Shown here in pieces: positions 9,439 to 21,174 of a stretch of 64,000 bases of DNA. How positions within the stretch are numbered: the first letter of the stretch is position 1; each line of letters starts with the position of its first letter. Position numbers and translations under genes: made by a program. The DNA is from Massospora cicadina. Taxonomy: Eukaryota > Entomophthoromycota > Entomophthoromycetes > Entomophthorales > Entomophthoraceae. The notes below the pieces were generated by a model, which ran no database searches, was not told the DNA's origin, and was given only the letters and a program-made list of their open reading frames with translations. The DNA is taken from assembly GCA_022478985.1 (NCBI GenBank), contig JAKSZP010012245.1, positions 1 through 64,000 on the forward strand. Reading direction: 5' to 3'.

Positions 9439-10074
9439 TGGGTGTTGAAGGTGTGTTGATTTGATAAGTTTGATTAAATTCTGAACTTATTGATGGCTGT
9501 CTATCAAAAGATATTTAATAAACCATTCACTGAATGACTGATTACTGACATCTGAAACCTTCAAGTTTGATAGGCTCAATATATTTGGGTGATTGGGTGA
9601 AAATTGGAAGATCTTAATAAATCTGAAATTATCAAGTATGATGGTTCAATATATTTGGGCAAGTGGGTGAAAATTGGCAAATAATATCTCATAATTCACC
9701 AAATTGCTCAACTGAAACTAATTGAGTTTGATAGGTTCAATCTATTTAAGCAAGTAGGTAAAAATTGGCAAATATTATCAAATAATTCACCATATTGCTC
9801 ACCAAAACTAAACAAAAATCAGTGCTGGAGTTTTAAGATTAAATTTAGGTACAGATCGCCAGCCACAAGGGTAACGCCAGAGCTGTTAGTCTGAGTGGCT
9901 CAAGATTTGTATTGGCACAACCTATAGCTATGTCAGTGTGAGCTTATCATCTGATAAACTTTAAATAGTGTAGCAAAGCACAGGTATCTGTATGTTATCT
10001 TTATAAAAATGTTAAAAACCTGCCTAATTTGGTTTCCCTAATTAATAAAATACTTTTGGCAATTTAAGTAGAAG

Positions 10075-10363
10075 TGGGGATGATACCCCAGTGGTAGAGT
10101 ATATAATCACTACCACTGCCTCCCTGAGTTCAATCCCAGTAGTGAATTTTGGGTAGGGACGATTATGTCTGTGTTGGAGTTGCTCGCCAATGCCCCAAAC
10201 TGAGATAACAAATGGCAATGTGGTCCATGGAGTTCCTGGCCCATCATACGCCACAAGTGGAGGTTTTCCAGGTTTTATCCCCCTTTCCCATTTCTTCAAT
10301 CCCTTAATTGGTGTGGTATCATCCTCAGGTCGGCCCATTTTAAATAACATTTAAAACTTTTAG
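10075..10363 (+). mobile_element. tRNA-like SINE, copy 1
   Basis: The head resembles a tRNA gene with an internal pol III promoter: A-box-like ATACCCCAGTGGTAGAGTA near 10082-10100 and B-box-like GAGTTCAATCC near 10126. The body is unrelated. The unit is flanked by TTAAGTAGAAG at 10064-10074 and 10364-10374, like a target duplication. A second unit follows directly. The parental tRNA was not identified. Confidence 0.6.
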
Positions 10364-10374
10364 TTAAGTAGAAG

Positions 10375-10638
10375 TTATGGACCATCTACTACTACCTCCC
10401 TGAGTTTGATACTGATAGATGAACTTTAGTAGGGGACAATTATGACTGTGTTGGTGTTGCACACCAACGCCCCAAATTGGGATAGTGAATAGCAAAGACT
10501 ATATGGAGTTCCTGGCCTATCATATGCCACACATGGAGATTTTCCGGGATTTATCCTCTTTTCCCATTAATTCAAATCCCTTCATCATTATGGTATCATC
10601 CACAGGTCAGCCCGCCTCAAATAAAATATAAAAATAAG
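10375..10638 (+). mobile_element. tRNA-like SINE, copy 2
   Basis: Shares body blocks with copy 1 in order: CCTCCCTGAGTT, GACTGTGTTGG, GGAGTTCCTGGCC-like, ATGGTATCATCC. It sits between TTAAGTAGAAG (10364-10374) and TTAAGTATAAG (10639-10649). The A-box part is shortened, so it is probably inactive. The head-to-tail pair may reflect reinsertion at the same site or tandem duplication. Confidence 0.55.
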
Positions 10639-11269
10639 TTAAGTATAAGTTGATTTAGTAGTTTAGAAGACATGTCACATATTTAATGATTTAAATATAG
10701 TGATGTTTTAGGTAGCAATTTGATGTTATTTGATTGATTTGGTAGGTTTGTTTTGTTTGGCCGAGTGGTTGATGGCTTTTGTTTAAATTGATAGGACACA
10801 GTTTAGTTTTAAGGGGTGATTAGTTATTTCTGATTTGATAAGTTCAGTTAGTTTAACTGATGGTTGGTGTTTTTGATTGTTTTTATTGAAATCTTAGATT
10901 AGTCTGAGTGGATATTGTTTATCTATAATACAAAATAAAAAATTAATAAATTTGAGTATCTGAAGTTCTATAGACACTGTAGAGAAGCACAGGTAATGAA
11001 TGCTAGTTATTTGATATATTCACCAATTCACACCCACCCAACCAAATAGATTGAACTTATCATACTTAATTAAATTAGTTTTGGGAAAGCAATTTGGTGA
11101 ATTATTCAATATATTCATCAATTCTCACCCATTTGCCCAAATTAGATTGAGCCTATTAAACTTGAGGTTTCAAATGTCAGTCATTCAGTATTTTCTTCAG
11201 TCAGTGAATGTATTTTATTTAGTAGATAACAGTCTGACCTCATGGATTTATCAAAACCCTACTAAACAT

Positions 11270-12117
11270 TAAGCCCTATGGCAACTTTATTAATATCAAA
11301 GTTGCACAGGCTTTGACTTAGCAGCTACAACGTGATCTCAGTCATAGAAGCTATGTGTGAACCAATGTTCACGCTATCACTCTTTTAACTATCACATTTT
11401 TCTATGACAATAACTTTGTGATAAAGCAACTTCTTGGCAATCCAGCCTGATGTACCAGATGTCCAAGGGGTGGGTTAATGGCACTGACATTCAGTGTCCA
11501 TATCTCTTGTGTAGAACAAAATTGCTTTCATGTCATTTATTACTTAGTTGAGATTCCTTAGATCCCTTTACCAAACAAGGGGATTGTGGTAGCGGTCATA
11601 GAGAGGTACTCACCTCTGATGCAATAACATACTTTTACAATACATATGGTTATCGAAACTATAAAAAGAGAACTTTTATGTGAACAGAGCTATCAATTAA
11701 CACCTCAGTCTGAGTTTGAATTAGACTTTTGCTTGGCTGTAGATCTCAACAAAGATTAATTCTCACCATTACCCATACACTTTGACCAATGATTAATCTC
11801 TAAAGATATGGATTAATGAAATGATATCCAAAAGTTAGCTTATCATAAACATCATCACTACAATCGCTCATAGTTTTCTCTCTTAAATAATGTGGTACTT
11901 TGTGACCATGCATGGACTGTGTTCACTTATATAACGTTATGATTTCTAACCTTACCCACTTCCACTTAAGGCTGCAATTTCACAGACAATTGCAAAGCTT
12001 AAGGTCTTTTCAAATCTGGACCTGGTAAATACCTTCCACCAACTCCAGGTATAGGGAAGTGCAGAGGTGTCTTAATGTCATCCTCATATGTCATGGATTT
12101 ACCAGTTTTCTGTCATG
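11270..12117 (+). pseudogene. G pol piece 1: protease and start of RT
   Basis: Heavily decayed gypsy pol in the same lineage as B1. YGNFINIKVAQAL near 11280 matches the protease stretch AAGNSMSVELVQQL of B1, followed by a GVG-W-WH relic. RT residues appear from about 11750 (NSHHYPYTLTND) to IAKLKVFSNLDLVNTFHQLQ near 11980-12050, which is RT motif A (FSxLDL). Broken by many stops. It runs into the LINE insertion and continues at 17346. Confidence 0.7.
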
Positions 12118-12199
12118 CTTTTTATTTAACTGAGGTAAGCTGACCAGGGGATGGACATTACCAAATATACATAAAACTAAGGAAATAACTGACAAATAT

Positions 12200-15100
12200 A
12201 AAATTAGGCACCCCAGGGTACTCAAGTTACCCCTGTTGCCAGCGGGACTGCCAGGTATATGGGTTGGTGCACTACTCTGAGGGGTTTCCCCTGCTATGGA
12301 ACAGGTGTGAAGGAAAGGATCTGTGTGGAGGAACCAGAGTGGGAACCATGATTCTATGAGCGCTTTTTGCCTTGGTCTCATATATCCATAGAGCCAGGCT
12401 TGGAAGTGATCCAGTAAGTGGACATGGAATCTTTTAATAACCCCATGAATGGTTGGGACCGTGCCCTTGAACGCATCTAATGCAATTGTGTGGATTGTCC
12501 ACATTGCAATGGGTATTATTGAGAACGGAGGGTAGATGGGATTGGTGACTTAATCTGGAGCGCGAAGATGCTCTTTTATATCGAGAATTCTTGTTCATTT
12601 TGGATCTTAAGCAGGCGTGCGACTTTCTGCCATATAGCTTTGGTTGGGGGGCATGTTTCTTGGCGGTGATGTAGGGATCCCTCCCCTCCACATACTGCAC
12701 ATGTTTTGTGGAGTGAGTTGGAATGGTCCTCCATCCTATAGGTCCTTCTCAGACAGCGCTAGGCTTTTGCTCTTACCTTGGCTGTAGGAGTGGGTGGTGA
12801 GTCATTTTCCACATTGCCTTCTGTGTGGTTAAATCATAGGGAATGTCCAGCATATCTAGGTATTCTATCCTAGCTATGCTTGGGGGTTGTTGCGAGCATA
12901 TCCCTCTGGGGGTGGTTTTCTGGGTTTCTTAATTTGAATTGGGGGCTGGGTCGTCCCCTTCCCTGTAGTGTACCCATGTTCTCTATGGTCCATCCCATAT
13001 GGCGGATAGTTCAGAGGATATGTTTGAAATGAGGGGAGGTTCCATGCGGACCCGTTGCAGTAGGGTGCTTGGCAAGGTATGAGAGTAGTCTGGGTGGACT
13101 ATGTGAGTTGTTTAATTTGTGCGCCTGTGCAAAGTTATTCCTTGCTGCTCTGGACCAATGTTGTTGCGGGAGGTCTGGAGCAAGGATTTCCTTTATCCAG
13201 GTACCTAGGATGTGATTTGCGTGGCTCTCAAAATCTATTAGTCCCATGCCTCCGCTTGAGCGTGGGCCAAATAGTGTTTCCATTCGTATAGGAGGGTGAG
13301 AGCCAGGCCACAGGCAGCCCAGGATAAGCGCGCGAATTGAGGTTATAAAGGTAGGTGAGAAGGCTATCGCATGGGCCTGGTACCACAGTATTGGGAGGAT
13401 GAGCGAGTTAGCAACTGTAACTCATCATGTTAGTCCTGGGGTTCTTCCCTTGAGGGAGGCGACGCGTTTGGATACCCATTGTAGCAGGTTACTTTCCATT
13501 GTCTCATTAGCATATCCCCCTGATTCTAGACAGATTCCAAGGTGTCAGACAGGAGTGATGGTGGGAGGTGTTGCAAAGGGTAAAATGATTGGGTTTTTTC
13601 TTCATGTGTTAGTATGAGGCTCTGATGTTGTGGCCCAATTGTTTGTGTATTTGCCTAAGAGGATGATTTCTGTCTTCCTGATGAGCGATGCATTGCTCAC
13701 CTTGGATTATTCCTCTAGAGTGGGTTCCAGCTGTTGAGCATCTTCATTGTTTGCTATACCTGCTACGCAGTCATCTGCAAAGGCCAGTATCTTGACTGTT
13801 GGTTGTCCTTGTGCGGTTATACCCATGAGACGTGAGTCAGTTACTCAGAGGAGTGGGTCAAAGCTGAAATTGTATAGCAGTGGGCTGAGAGGATCCCCTT
13901 GTTTGAGCCCTCTGTGTGGTTTAATCTTGTTTGTTAGGAATCTAGGACTGCATACAGCCATGGTTGCAGATTCTGTTAGGAGCATCGCCCATTTTATAAA
14001 TCTTGGTGGGAGTTTGAAGGCATGTAGCATTCTTTTAGGTATGGCCAGCTAACATGGGCATACGCCTTTTCCTGATCCAAGAAGACCAGGGCACCAGTTG
14101 CTTTGGATTGGCAAATGTTTGCAACAGGGTGTATGTTGTTCCAGATTGAACGCCCTGGTATAAACCCAAACTGGTTGGGTGATAGGGCGTCAGATGCAAT
14201 TGCGCCTATTCTAGCTGCTAAATTTTTGTTAGAATATTTTGTGTCAGTGTTGGAGAGTGCAATTGGGCGCCAGTTGGCCAGGTCCAACTTGTCACCCTTT
14301 TTATACAAGGTTATAACGTAGGATTCATGGCCTCCTGGTATTAGGCGTGTTTCCAATAAGCTCTAGTTCATAGACGCCAATAGGAGGGGGGCAATTTGTT
14401 AAAAATATTTTTTGTAAAATTCGTAGGGTATCCCATCAGGTCCTGGGAATTTCCTATGTGGTGCACCGCGATTTGTCTTCAAAGCTCCTCCCATGTAATA
14501 AGGGATAGTATATTGTAATTTGGTGGTGTACTTTGTATCTCGGCAGTTTGTATAAATTCTTTACTTTTTTGTGAATCTGTAGGCGTTTCATGATATAATT
14601 CGGTGTAATAGCGGTGTACTTCCGCCTTGACCTCCTCAGGGTTGGTTGCCACAGTGCCATTGGTCTTGCGGACCTGTATGCACATGGGCTGGTTTCTGTG
14701 GGAGTGGAATTAGTGGAAAAAGTATGTCAAACAGGTTTCGCCTTCCTTTATGGACTTACCTTTGTTTGATACTTTGATTCTGTATTGGTGTTCAAAGATG
14801 AGGTTGTTAAGTTGGGCAGAAATTTCTGCCCAATTGTGCCCCCAGTAAGGGCTATAGCCAGATCTCAGAGTATTTATTTCCAGGTGATTTAGTTCCGCCA
14901 AGGTACGCTTGATTGTGGCTGTGCCCACGGTGTACTTGCGTGATGCAATATGTCAGGTTTTGTTGATTAAATCCTTTTTGAAATTTTCCCATGTTCTGAT
15001 GGGATCTGAAGTAAATGGGGTTGTGAATTCTGGGTTTGTAGCCTTGTTTTCAATCCAGTCGGATATCTTGGGCAATTTTATATTTTCCAGGTGAAGCTTT

Positions 15101-15800
15101 CTCCAAGGCGACACCTGTGTGTGGGATTGGGTTGGCGTTAACTGCACCATAACTAATCGGTGGTCAGAAAAATTGATCATTTTTGTTATAAATTTAGAGA
15201 TTCTTGAGCGGTGGAATTGCGGGATGAGGATGTGGTCAATGTGACTCATCAATATGAGTGCTCCCTCGCGTATGTTGGGCCACGTCATGTGGGGAAGGAG
15301 TGGTGAATTGGGGGGAAGAGCATCCTGTAAGCCAAGAGATGCCTTCATTGTGCGGAATTCAATGTCTCCAGGTGGGTATCCCCTGGGATTAGGCCATCGA
15401 TCCATATTGGGGTTATCCCAGCAGTTGAAATCGCCTAACATAATGGTATCTAGTGGGAGGGTGAGAGTAAGGATGTTTTCAAAAAATTGTTTTCTCTCAG
15501 TTGCAGTGCACGGTGCATATATACATGCTATCAAAATTATTTCCTCTTGGCACATGATTGTTGCTACTAAGACTCAACCATGCAAGTGTGACGACGAATT
15601 TGTAATTTTGAATTTTTTGTTATTTCAGACGATCACCCCACAGTGAGACGTTCATACTTATTGTGATGGTGCGACCCTGGTTGACCAGGATTCTCCTTCC
15701 CCTTGTAGACAGTGGATTTCTTGGATGGCCAAGATGTCTACAAGGGGTTTTCGCAGGAATGCCAGCTTTTTGGCTTGGGACATATGAGCCCTGGCTCCTG
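12200..15800 (-). pseudogene. LINE ORF2: APE endonuclease and reverse transcriptase
   Basis: APE nuclease motifs in order: AIQEIH (near 15720), IMLGDFNCWDN (near 15430), MSHIDHIL (near 15245) and NFSDHRLVMV (near 15165). RT motifs: FPGPDGIPYEFYK (near 14430), ANWRPIALSNTDTK (near 14260), LSPNQFGFIPGRSIW (near 14170), GLKQGDPLSPLLYNFSF (near 13875), and the catalytic AFADDCVAGI (near 13780), with both Asp intact. The C-terminal region keeps HANHILGTWIKEIL. ORF2 nicks DNA and copies the LINE RNA at the nick. Several stops (for example near 14945, 14690 and 14030) and frameshifts make it dead. Confidence 0.8.
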
Positions 15801-15815
15801 CGATGTTTAGCGTCC

Positions 15816-17265
15816 CTATTGACACTGAGGTGCCCGTGGCGCCTCAGAGCGGTTGGGAGGGCCCTCTGGCCCTATCCCACCATGGCTCATTTTGGCCATG
15901 CTCCACGTCTGTACTCCAATTCTTTCACTGCCATTGTTGGTTCCCTTGATCTGACACAATGATTCAATGGAATTGCAGTTTTTTGCATTTGCATCAACTT
16001 TTCCTGCACAGGTCTCATGTTGATTTGATGCAGATTGTTGATTGGATTTTGTATTTTTGAGGTTCAACTTTGGTGAATTGTGCACCACATTTTCGCCCAA
16101 ATTGCGGTTGCATTGTTCCTCAATATGTGCATGACTGATGTCACTTTGTGACTCAATCAGGTTTTTGTGAAAATTTTCGACCTGGGCATATTGTTCTGGT
16201 TGGTTGGTTCAGTGAATATCTGAAATATCCTCCCAAATTTGTCTGGGGTTAATGGCGGACTCCGCGTGTGCCGCTACTTCAGCCGCTGCTCACTTGTGGG
16301 CTTTTTGTGCTGCTTTACGTTGTTTGCTTGTAACTGGGTCCACGATGGAGTATAGTCCATCTTCACCCCAGCGGAATGGGTGGTGACCATCAGTCAATTT
16401 GGCGAAGTTTTCATTATCTTCGTCCATTGCTTCCTCACAATAGTCATTTTCCATTAAGCTCTCTTTCACAGGGCATGCATGTTCTATGTGGCCCAGTGAG
16501 ACACAGTGGTCGCAAATGGGCGGTGCGCGCTCCAGTGTAACTCAGAACGCGGCTGACTGGCCCCCATCTTCAAAGTGAAATTTTGCTGTACAGGGAATTC
16601 TGGATAAGTCCTCTTCCACTTCTGGGAAGGGATTGATTACAGCGATAGCTTTGCCTGTGCATAGGTTGGGCATCAGGCGAAATCACTGTAATTTGAGTTG
16701 CTGAATTTCTCCATAGGCCACAAGACCTTTGTGGAGCTCCTCCTCGATTACCTTTATGAGGAAGGTTGGTGGGGAGCAAGTCAAAAGAGATGAACAAAGT
16801 TTTTGCTTTGTTCCATCTGGTGCGCGCGGTGCACAAAATTTTTTGCCCTCAGAGAGCAATTTCCAAACAGACTTTTGCTGCGGCATTGGCTTCATCAGCT
16901 GTTTTGAAACCAATATCGATCCAGCCATGGCCCATGTTGTTGGTGGCTACATACACCGCGTGAGGGAAAAGTGAGGGTTGTGCCTCACATTTTTTCTCCC
17001 ACAGGGTTGGTGACTCATCCCCAAGGAAGAGTCTGATCCCATGTTCCACCTTTGATAAGGGTTGGTTGAACTGAGTGTACATATATTGCGCGTGCTTTAC
17101 AGTGAATACCATAAACCCAGATGGTGTCTGAGTTTGCAATTTCTTTGCAGATTGGGTTCCTGGTCCCCCTCCAGGGCGTTTCTTGCCCTTAGTTTCACCG
17201 TTAAGTGCACCACTCACCGCGACGCTTGCCCATGTTGTATTATTTTTATTAATAGAGTCGCCCAT
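15816..17265 (-). pseudogene. LINE ORF1: RNA-binding protein with CCHC zinc knuckle
   Basis: Starts at 17265 (MGDSINKNNTTWASVAV) in a good initiation context (A at -3, G at +4). A basic Gly-rich stretch is followed by an RRM-like region with GWIDIGFKTADEANAAAKVC, EEELHKGLVAYGEIQQ, and then a zinc knuckle CDHCVSLGHIEHAC (C-X2-C-X4-H-X4-C, about 16474-16520). The C-terminal part is Asn/Ser-rich and ends PQCQ at 15816. ORF1 proteins of this type coat the LINE RNA. Frameshifts near 16850 and 16690 and stops near 16290 break it. Confidence 0.75.
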
Positions 17266-17345
17266 CTTTCCTGTACATGATTATCCAAATTTGCTGTTTG
17301 AATTGAATCGTAGTAACTAAAGTGATTGTTACAAGAAAGAAAAGC

Positions 17346-17895
17346 TTTCTGTCATGTTTTTATTACTTATAAATGCTCCTACTATATTCCAGAGAGTGAT
17401 CAATCATTAAATATAAACTTTAAATTCTCCTATACAGTGACATACATTGATAATATCCTATTCCACTACCCCACTAAGAACAAATGATAAGGATCTGGTG
17501 TAAGTGGCCTCTGCTTTTCAGAAGGCAGGACTGAATGCAAAACCCTCAACCTGAAATTTCTTCTAGGATTAAGCTCAATTCTTGGAGGTTCTTGTGCTCA
17601 AAGACAAAATGTCATTGCCTCCTAAAAACCTGAGGTCATATAGTCATAGTCAGCTTCAACCACCAAAAGCAACTGTAAAGTTCTTTGGCTTTCTCTGTTC
17701 ATGAAAGATTCTCCCTGAAATATCAAAATGGGCTTTCCCCTCTACCCTATTATGTGTAAGAACGTTCTTTTTAACTGAATGAAAGAGTGCCAGAAATCGT
17801 TTGATGTATCAAAAAAATTCCCACTGCATCTATTTTGCTCCATAAAAACAAATTAAAATTCTCATCAAAGCATGCAATTCCATAAGGTAAACCAG
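17346..17895 (+). pseudogene. G pol piece 2: end of RT and start of RNase H
   Basis: Continues the frame broken at 12117: LLINAPTIFQRVINH matches LKNAPTTFQRMI of B2, and FQKAGLNAKPS matches LHKAGLFPKAS. Then EFLEVLVLKDK-like residues and the RNase H linker ECQKSFDVSKKF. The Asp box expected at YIDD is degraded (HTLIISYS). Runs to solo LTR H. Confidence 0.65.
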
Positions 17896-18784
17896 TGTAA
17901 CGGTCAAGGCGTTGCCTGACCATCACATTGCCCTAGTCTTCCCTAGGGCGATGATTGAGGCCAAGGGAGAGGGGCTCAACAGCTACGCTTTTTGTAAATG
18001 GCAATCTGACAAATCAGATGTCACAAAATTAAAGAAAATTATAAATTGTGAAGCTGAAGAGGAAGTTAGCCTCAAAATGGCGCTCTGGCTAACCAGATGC
18101 CGCTAAACAAAATATTACCAAAAAGGGTAACAAGGATAACCCTTGAGAATGGTGCTCTGGCCAATTGGATGCCACCAAACCCCAGTTGGCAATATCAAGG
18201 AATATGTAAAAAGAGAATGGCCTGGGCTTTGAGAACAAATCAAAGCAAAAAATAAATGCAGAAAAGTTTCTGCAACCCTAAGGGTACCAGTCCTTGTTCT
18301 GGAGTGGGCCTCGACAATGGAATTGAGGGTCTAGATCCTCAAGTTATACCTGTCATCAAGAAGATGCCAGCAGACTCTGCGGAGAGCAAGAACCTAATCT
18401 TCTCCCTAAGCTCAGTATATATATGAGCTGGCGAAACTGTGTAAAGCAGTTTCATCTTCTTCTAATTAAATAAACTTAATAAATTTGAAAATAAATATTT
18501 AAAATAAGAAATCAGTTTATTGAGGCTTTGAGGGAAACCACACATGGACAACAGCTCGGACTTTAACAAGGCTATTCAGTCTTTATATGCTCTCTCTGGG
18601 GGTCAAACCCTCTTGCTGAGCGCCAGTATAGTCCTGAATGTGGCTCAAACTTTCATAGTAAAGTGTTTCCCACATAGTCAGATTAGGGACATTTCCACAG
18701 CAGGATTATCCTGCTTGTGGGCACTTACCTGGGCACTCTTGCCTAACTGCTTTGTGGCAGTGTTCAGAGACCCCGTCCGTCACA
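17896..18784 (+). mobile_element. H: solo LTR in G RNase H
   Basis: Begins TGTAACGG, ends CGTCACA, and is flanked by ACCAG at 17891-17895 and 18785-18789, so the boundaries are exact. 889 bp. Contains a TATA-like TATATATATGAG near 18416 and AATAAA near 18468. Three degenerate 32-bp units near 17996, 18077 and 18149 (core GCTCTGGCTAACCAGATGCC) may be promoter elements. A hydrophobic frame (18544-18855; DFNKAIQSLYALSGGQTLLL) lies downstream of the TATA box. Its family is otherwise unseen here. Confidence 0.85.
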
Positions 18785-19692
18785 ACCAGAGCTTGTTCTG
18801 CTATAGGAATATGATGGATAAGAGACCCCAGTGGATTACTTCCTCAAAGATTTGATGAAGTTGTGCATTTTTTAACCTTTTACAACAAAGAGATGGCCGC
18901 CATCAATTGGTCACTTATCCTCAGGTGATATTTAATAAGTGGAGTAAAACACATTTTGAATCTGTATATAGATCACAAGGCCTTATATTATTAAAAAACC
19001 AAAGAAGATGGTGCACCAACAAGCTGGATCACTACACCATATTAAACTTTGACTTCTGATATGCATTTTATAAGGGCCATCCCGCATACTACCTGAAATT
19101 TTAAGCAAAGACAATCTGGGAGAATAAATCCCACCAAAGACCTAGAGCTAATAACCGTGATCTCCCTAGAATTAATATTTGTGGAGCTCTCATGGAGTGG
19201 CCACGGTTGCCACCACCACACCCCAAATCTAGCTCTCAACTTCACCAATTGATCCTATCATTGTCTTGATGTCAAACTTATGCCTTATCTAAAAACTACG
19301 TGAGCAACCCCCTACAGATAATGCTGAGACCTCCCTCCAACCGTGGTACTGGATAAACAAATGGTCATCCCAGAAGGTAAAGACCTGAGGGATAAGATAG
19401 TTGCATAAAAGGGCCCATCAAGATGTTACACCCAAAAAATAGTGTGGTTTACTCCCAGAACCGTGTATGCATACCCACAGTCCTGCATATCTGAGTCATA
19501 AGGGAACATCATGACCTATAAACCATAGGCCCCTGGCATCAAGAAGTTTTTAAAATCCATAATATGAGAGTATTACTGGAAAAAGAAAACAAAGGACATA
19601 TTTTCCTGGTTAGTGTATCGTCTTACCTGAATACAAAAAAGACCAAAATGGTCAGAATGGACTTCTTCACCCACTCTGCAAGTGGAAGGGCC
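18785..19692 (+). pseudogene. G pol piece 3: RNase H and start of integrase
   Basis: After the LTR H insertion the RNase H frame resumes: FYNKEMAAINWSLILR (near 18880) matches IYNKELAAVAWAL of B1, and YIDHKALYY matches RTDHQALLYF. The zinc-finger end of integrase is visible as YYWKKKTKDIFSWLVYRLT followed by a LHPL-like stretch just before 19692. Stops are frequent. The rest lies beyond solo LTR A2, at 26530. Confidence 0.7.
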
Positions 19693-20491
19693 TGTCATGT
19701 ACATATGACATAATAGTGGGGATCAACCCCAAAGTTAAGGCTGGGCGCTTGGAGGCCCAAAAGGTGAAGCTACAGGGACTCCCAGACCTGAAGCACACCC
19801 TAGACCAGCGCTGGGTAAGGGCAAAATATGCCCAGGTTGGTCCTAGTGGGGTGCCAAGTGCCCAGCCCCTGACAATGGCCAAGTGTTAAAATGAACAATC
19901 TACCAAATAAAGGCGGATGGTTTGGGTTGGTTAGTTGAGGAACGTGGATTTGAAACCCGTTCCACCTATGAAATAATGCCCTTGGGTCAAATCCAACTTC
20001 AGTCAATCACTCAAGTGAAGTCAGTTTCAGTCTATTCCACTAACTCGGATGGCAGTATCACCCTATTGGTGAGTCACTGCTTGGGCCCACTGTGGCATAA
20101 CCCCAATTTCCCTGTCCAAGCTTAAAACGTTTTCCCTGACCAACATTCCTTGTTGGTCAACTTTGCAAATAAACCTTTTCCCGTATACATTAATTTACCT
20201 TTTTATGATATTCTAATTGCTCCTGGGCACAAACCTCTTTGAGGAGGTCTCACGTTCTGTTACCCTTGCCATGGCAAAAACCTTGCAGCTCTCAAATCGT
20301 GCACCATTTGTTTGCCTAGGTTCCCTCCAACCTGGCTCACTTAACCCTTTCTGATATGTGCACCATGCCACTTCTACTGGCGTTTTTATCATAAATCTCT
20401 CTTTTCTCAGCCTAATGTAAGTCTTGGGGAATGTTCTTTGGCTCTCGATCATTCCGTCTTCCCATTCCCAAATAAGAAGATACCAAAGAGG

Positions 20492-20878
20492 ATGGCGGTA
20501 CCCCTCATCACTCAGGGCGACCTCGCTCACATAGTAGATGAGCGATGGGTAACAGCTCATCTGCTTCAAATACCACCTCCAATACCACACACATACCTCA
20601 GCAGAACTGTTGTGGGGAATTAGCGAAATAGCACCGAGTTTATCAAATTGAAATTGGTTGGATTTAATTCAGTTGGCAATCTGGTGGATGCACAAAATTT
20701 GAATGTCTGTAGAAGTATGAAGGATGAGATATCGGCTAGATCGCCCAATGGTCCCAATTCAATCTCCAGACCAGTTGAACAAATATCAGGTGCTATCGAT
20801 GTAAGTTTGAAGCCCTCAAATATCAATTTGGGCGCTGCGCCTGATATGCTGCTCTTGACTGAACGAACAGTTAAATGA
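20492..20878 (+). CDS. U3 ORF of B1 5' LTR (one frameshift)
   Basis: Starts at ATG 20492 (MAVPLITQGDLAHIVDERWV), stops at 20623 after a frameshift, and continues in the next frame to LTERTVK at 20878. The downstream part aligns with the end of the B2 version (SLKP, then LTE before the stop). Between B1 and B2 the first 30 codons differ mostly at third positions. The whole frame lies upstream of the LTR promoter, so it could be expressed only from another promoter or from the 3' LTR as part of the full-length RNA. Product unrecognised. Confidence 0.45.
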
Positions 20879-21174
20879 CCGGGCGTGGGCAGGTTGGCCA
20901 TCCTGAACCTGTTCCCAACCAAATGGACCCATCCCTTTAAGGGATGGCCTTGGGATTCCCGTCACCCATCAGGCCAAATGCCATCATGCTAATTGTCAGA
21001 AATGTAGTCAAGCCCTGGTTCAGATGTTTGAGGGTGAACTGACAGAGACTTGGCCTGCTGCTGAATTTTGCAATGTCAGTTCTCAAAGAATAAGCCCCCC
21101 ATTCACAAACAATGTGCCGGTCAGGCCAAATTTGTTGGGCCCCAACCCCACCCTATCACACCCCAATTGACCAC

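Larger units (their letters stand above)
9470..11260. mobile_element. long inverted-repeat element, probable non-autonomous DNA transposon
   Basis: The arm at about 9480-9800 (ATCTGAAACCTTCAAGTTTG, then ATAGGCTCAATATATTTGGG) is complementary to about 10985-11255 (TTTGCCCAAATTAGATTGAG, then CCTATTAAACTTGAGG). The arms are 270-320 bp, diverged, and about 1.2 kb apart. No transposase frame lies inside; the interior holds two SINE units. Exact ends and a target duplication could not be set. Confidence 0.5.
12118..17345 (-). mobile_element. LINE retrotransposon, essentially full length, inserted in G RT
   Basis: Reverse orientation, about 5.2 kb, with ORF1 and ORF2 and a TAAA-type 3' tail. Flanked by the direct repeat TTTCTGTCATG at 12107-12117 and 17346-17356. 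Removing it joins the two halves of the G reverse transcriptase (motif A before, NAP-TxFQR motif after), so the boundaries are certain to a few bases. APE-type endonuclease plus RT and a CCHC ORF1 resemble fungal Tad-like elements. Both ORFs carry stops. Confidence 0.9.

Noticed and set aside
10075..10150. Functional tRNA gene
   Set aside because: Only A- and B-box-like motifs; the cloverleaf cannot be closed by eye and it heads a repeated SINE body.
11051..11272. 73-codon ORF as a gene
   Set aside because: Lies within the right arm of the inverted repeat, AT-rich, no recognisable product.
20620..20922. Minus-strand 100-codon ORF, repeated at 25450-25797
   Set aside because: Present in both B1 LTRs simply because they are copies; no match in the B2 minus strand, and codon differences do not favour that frame.
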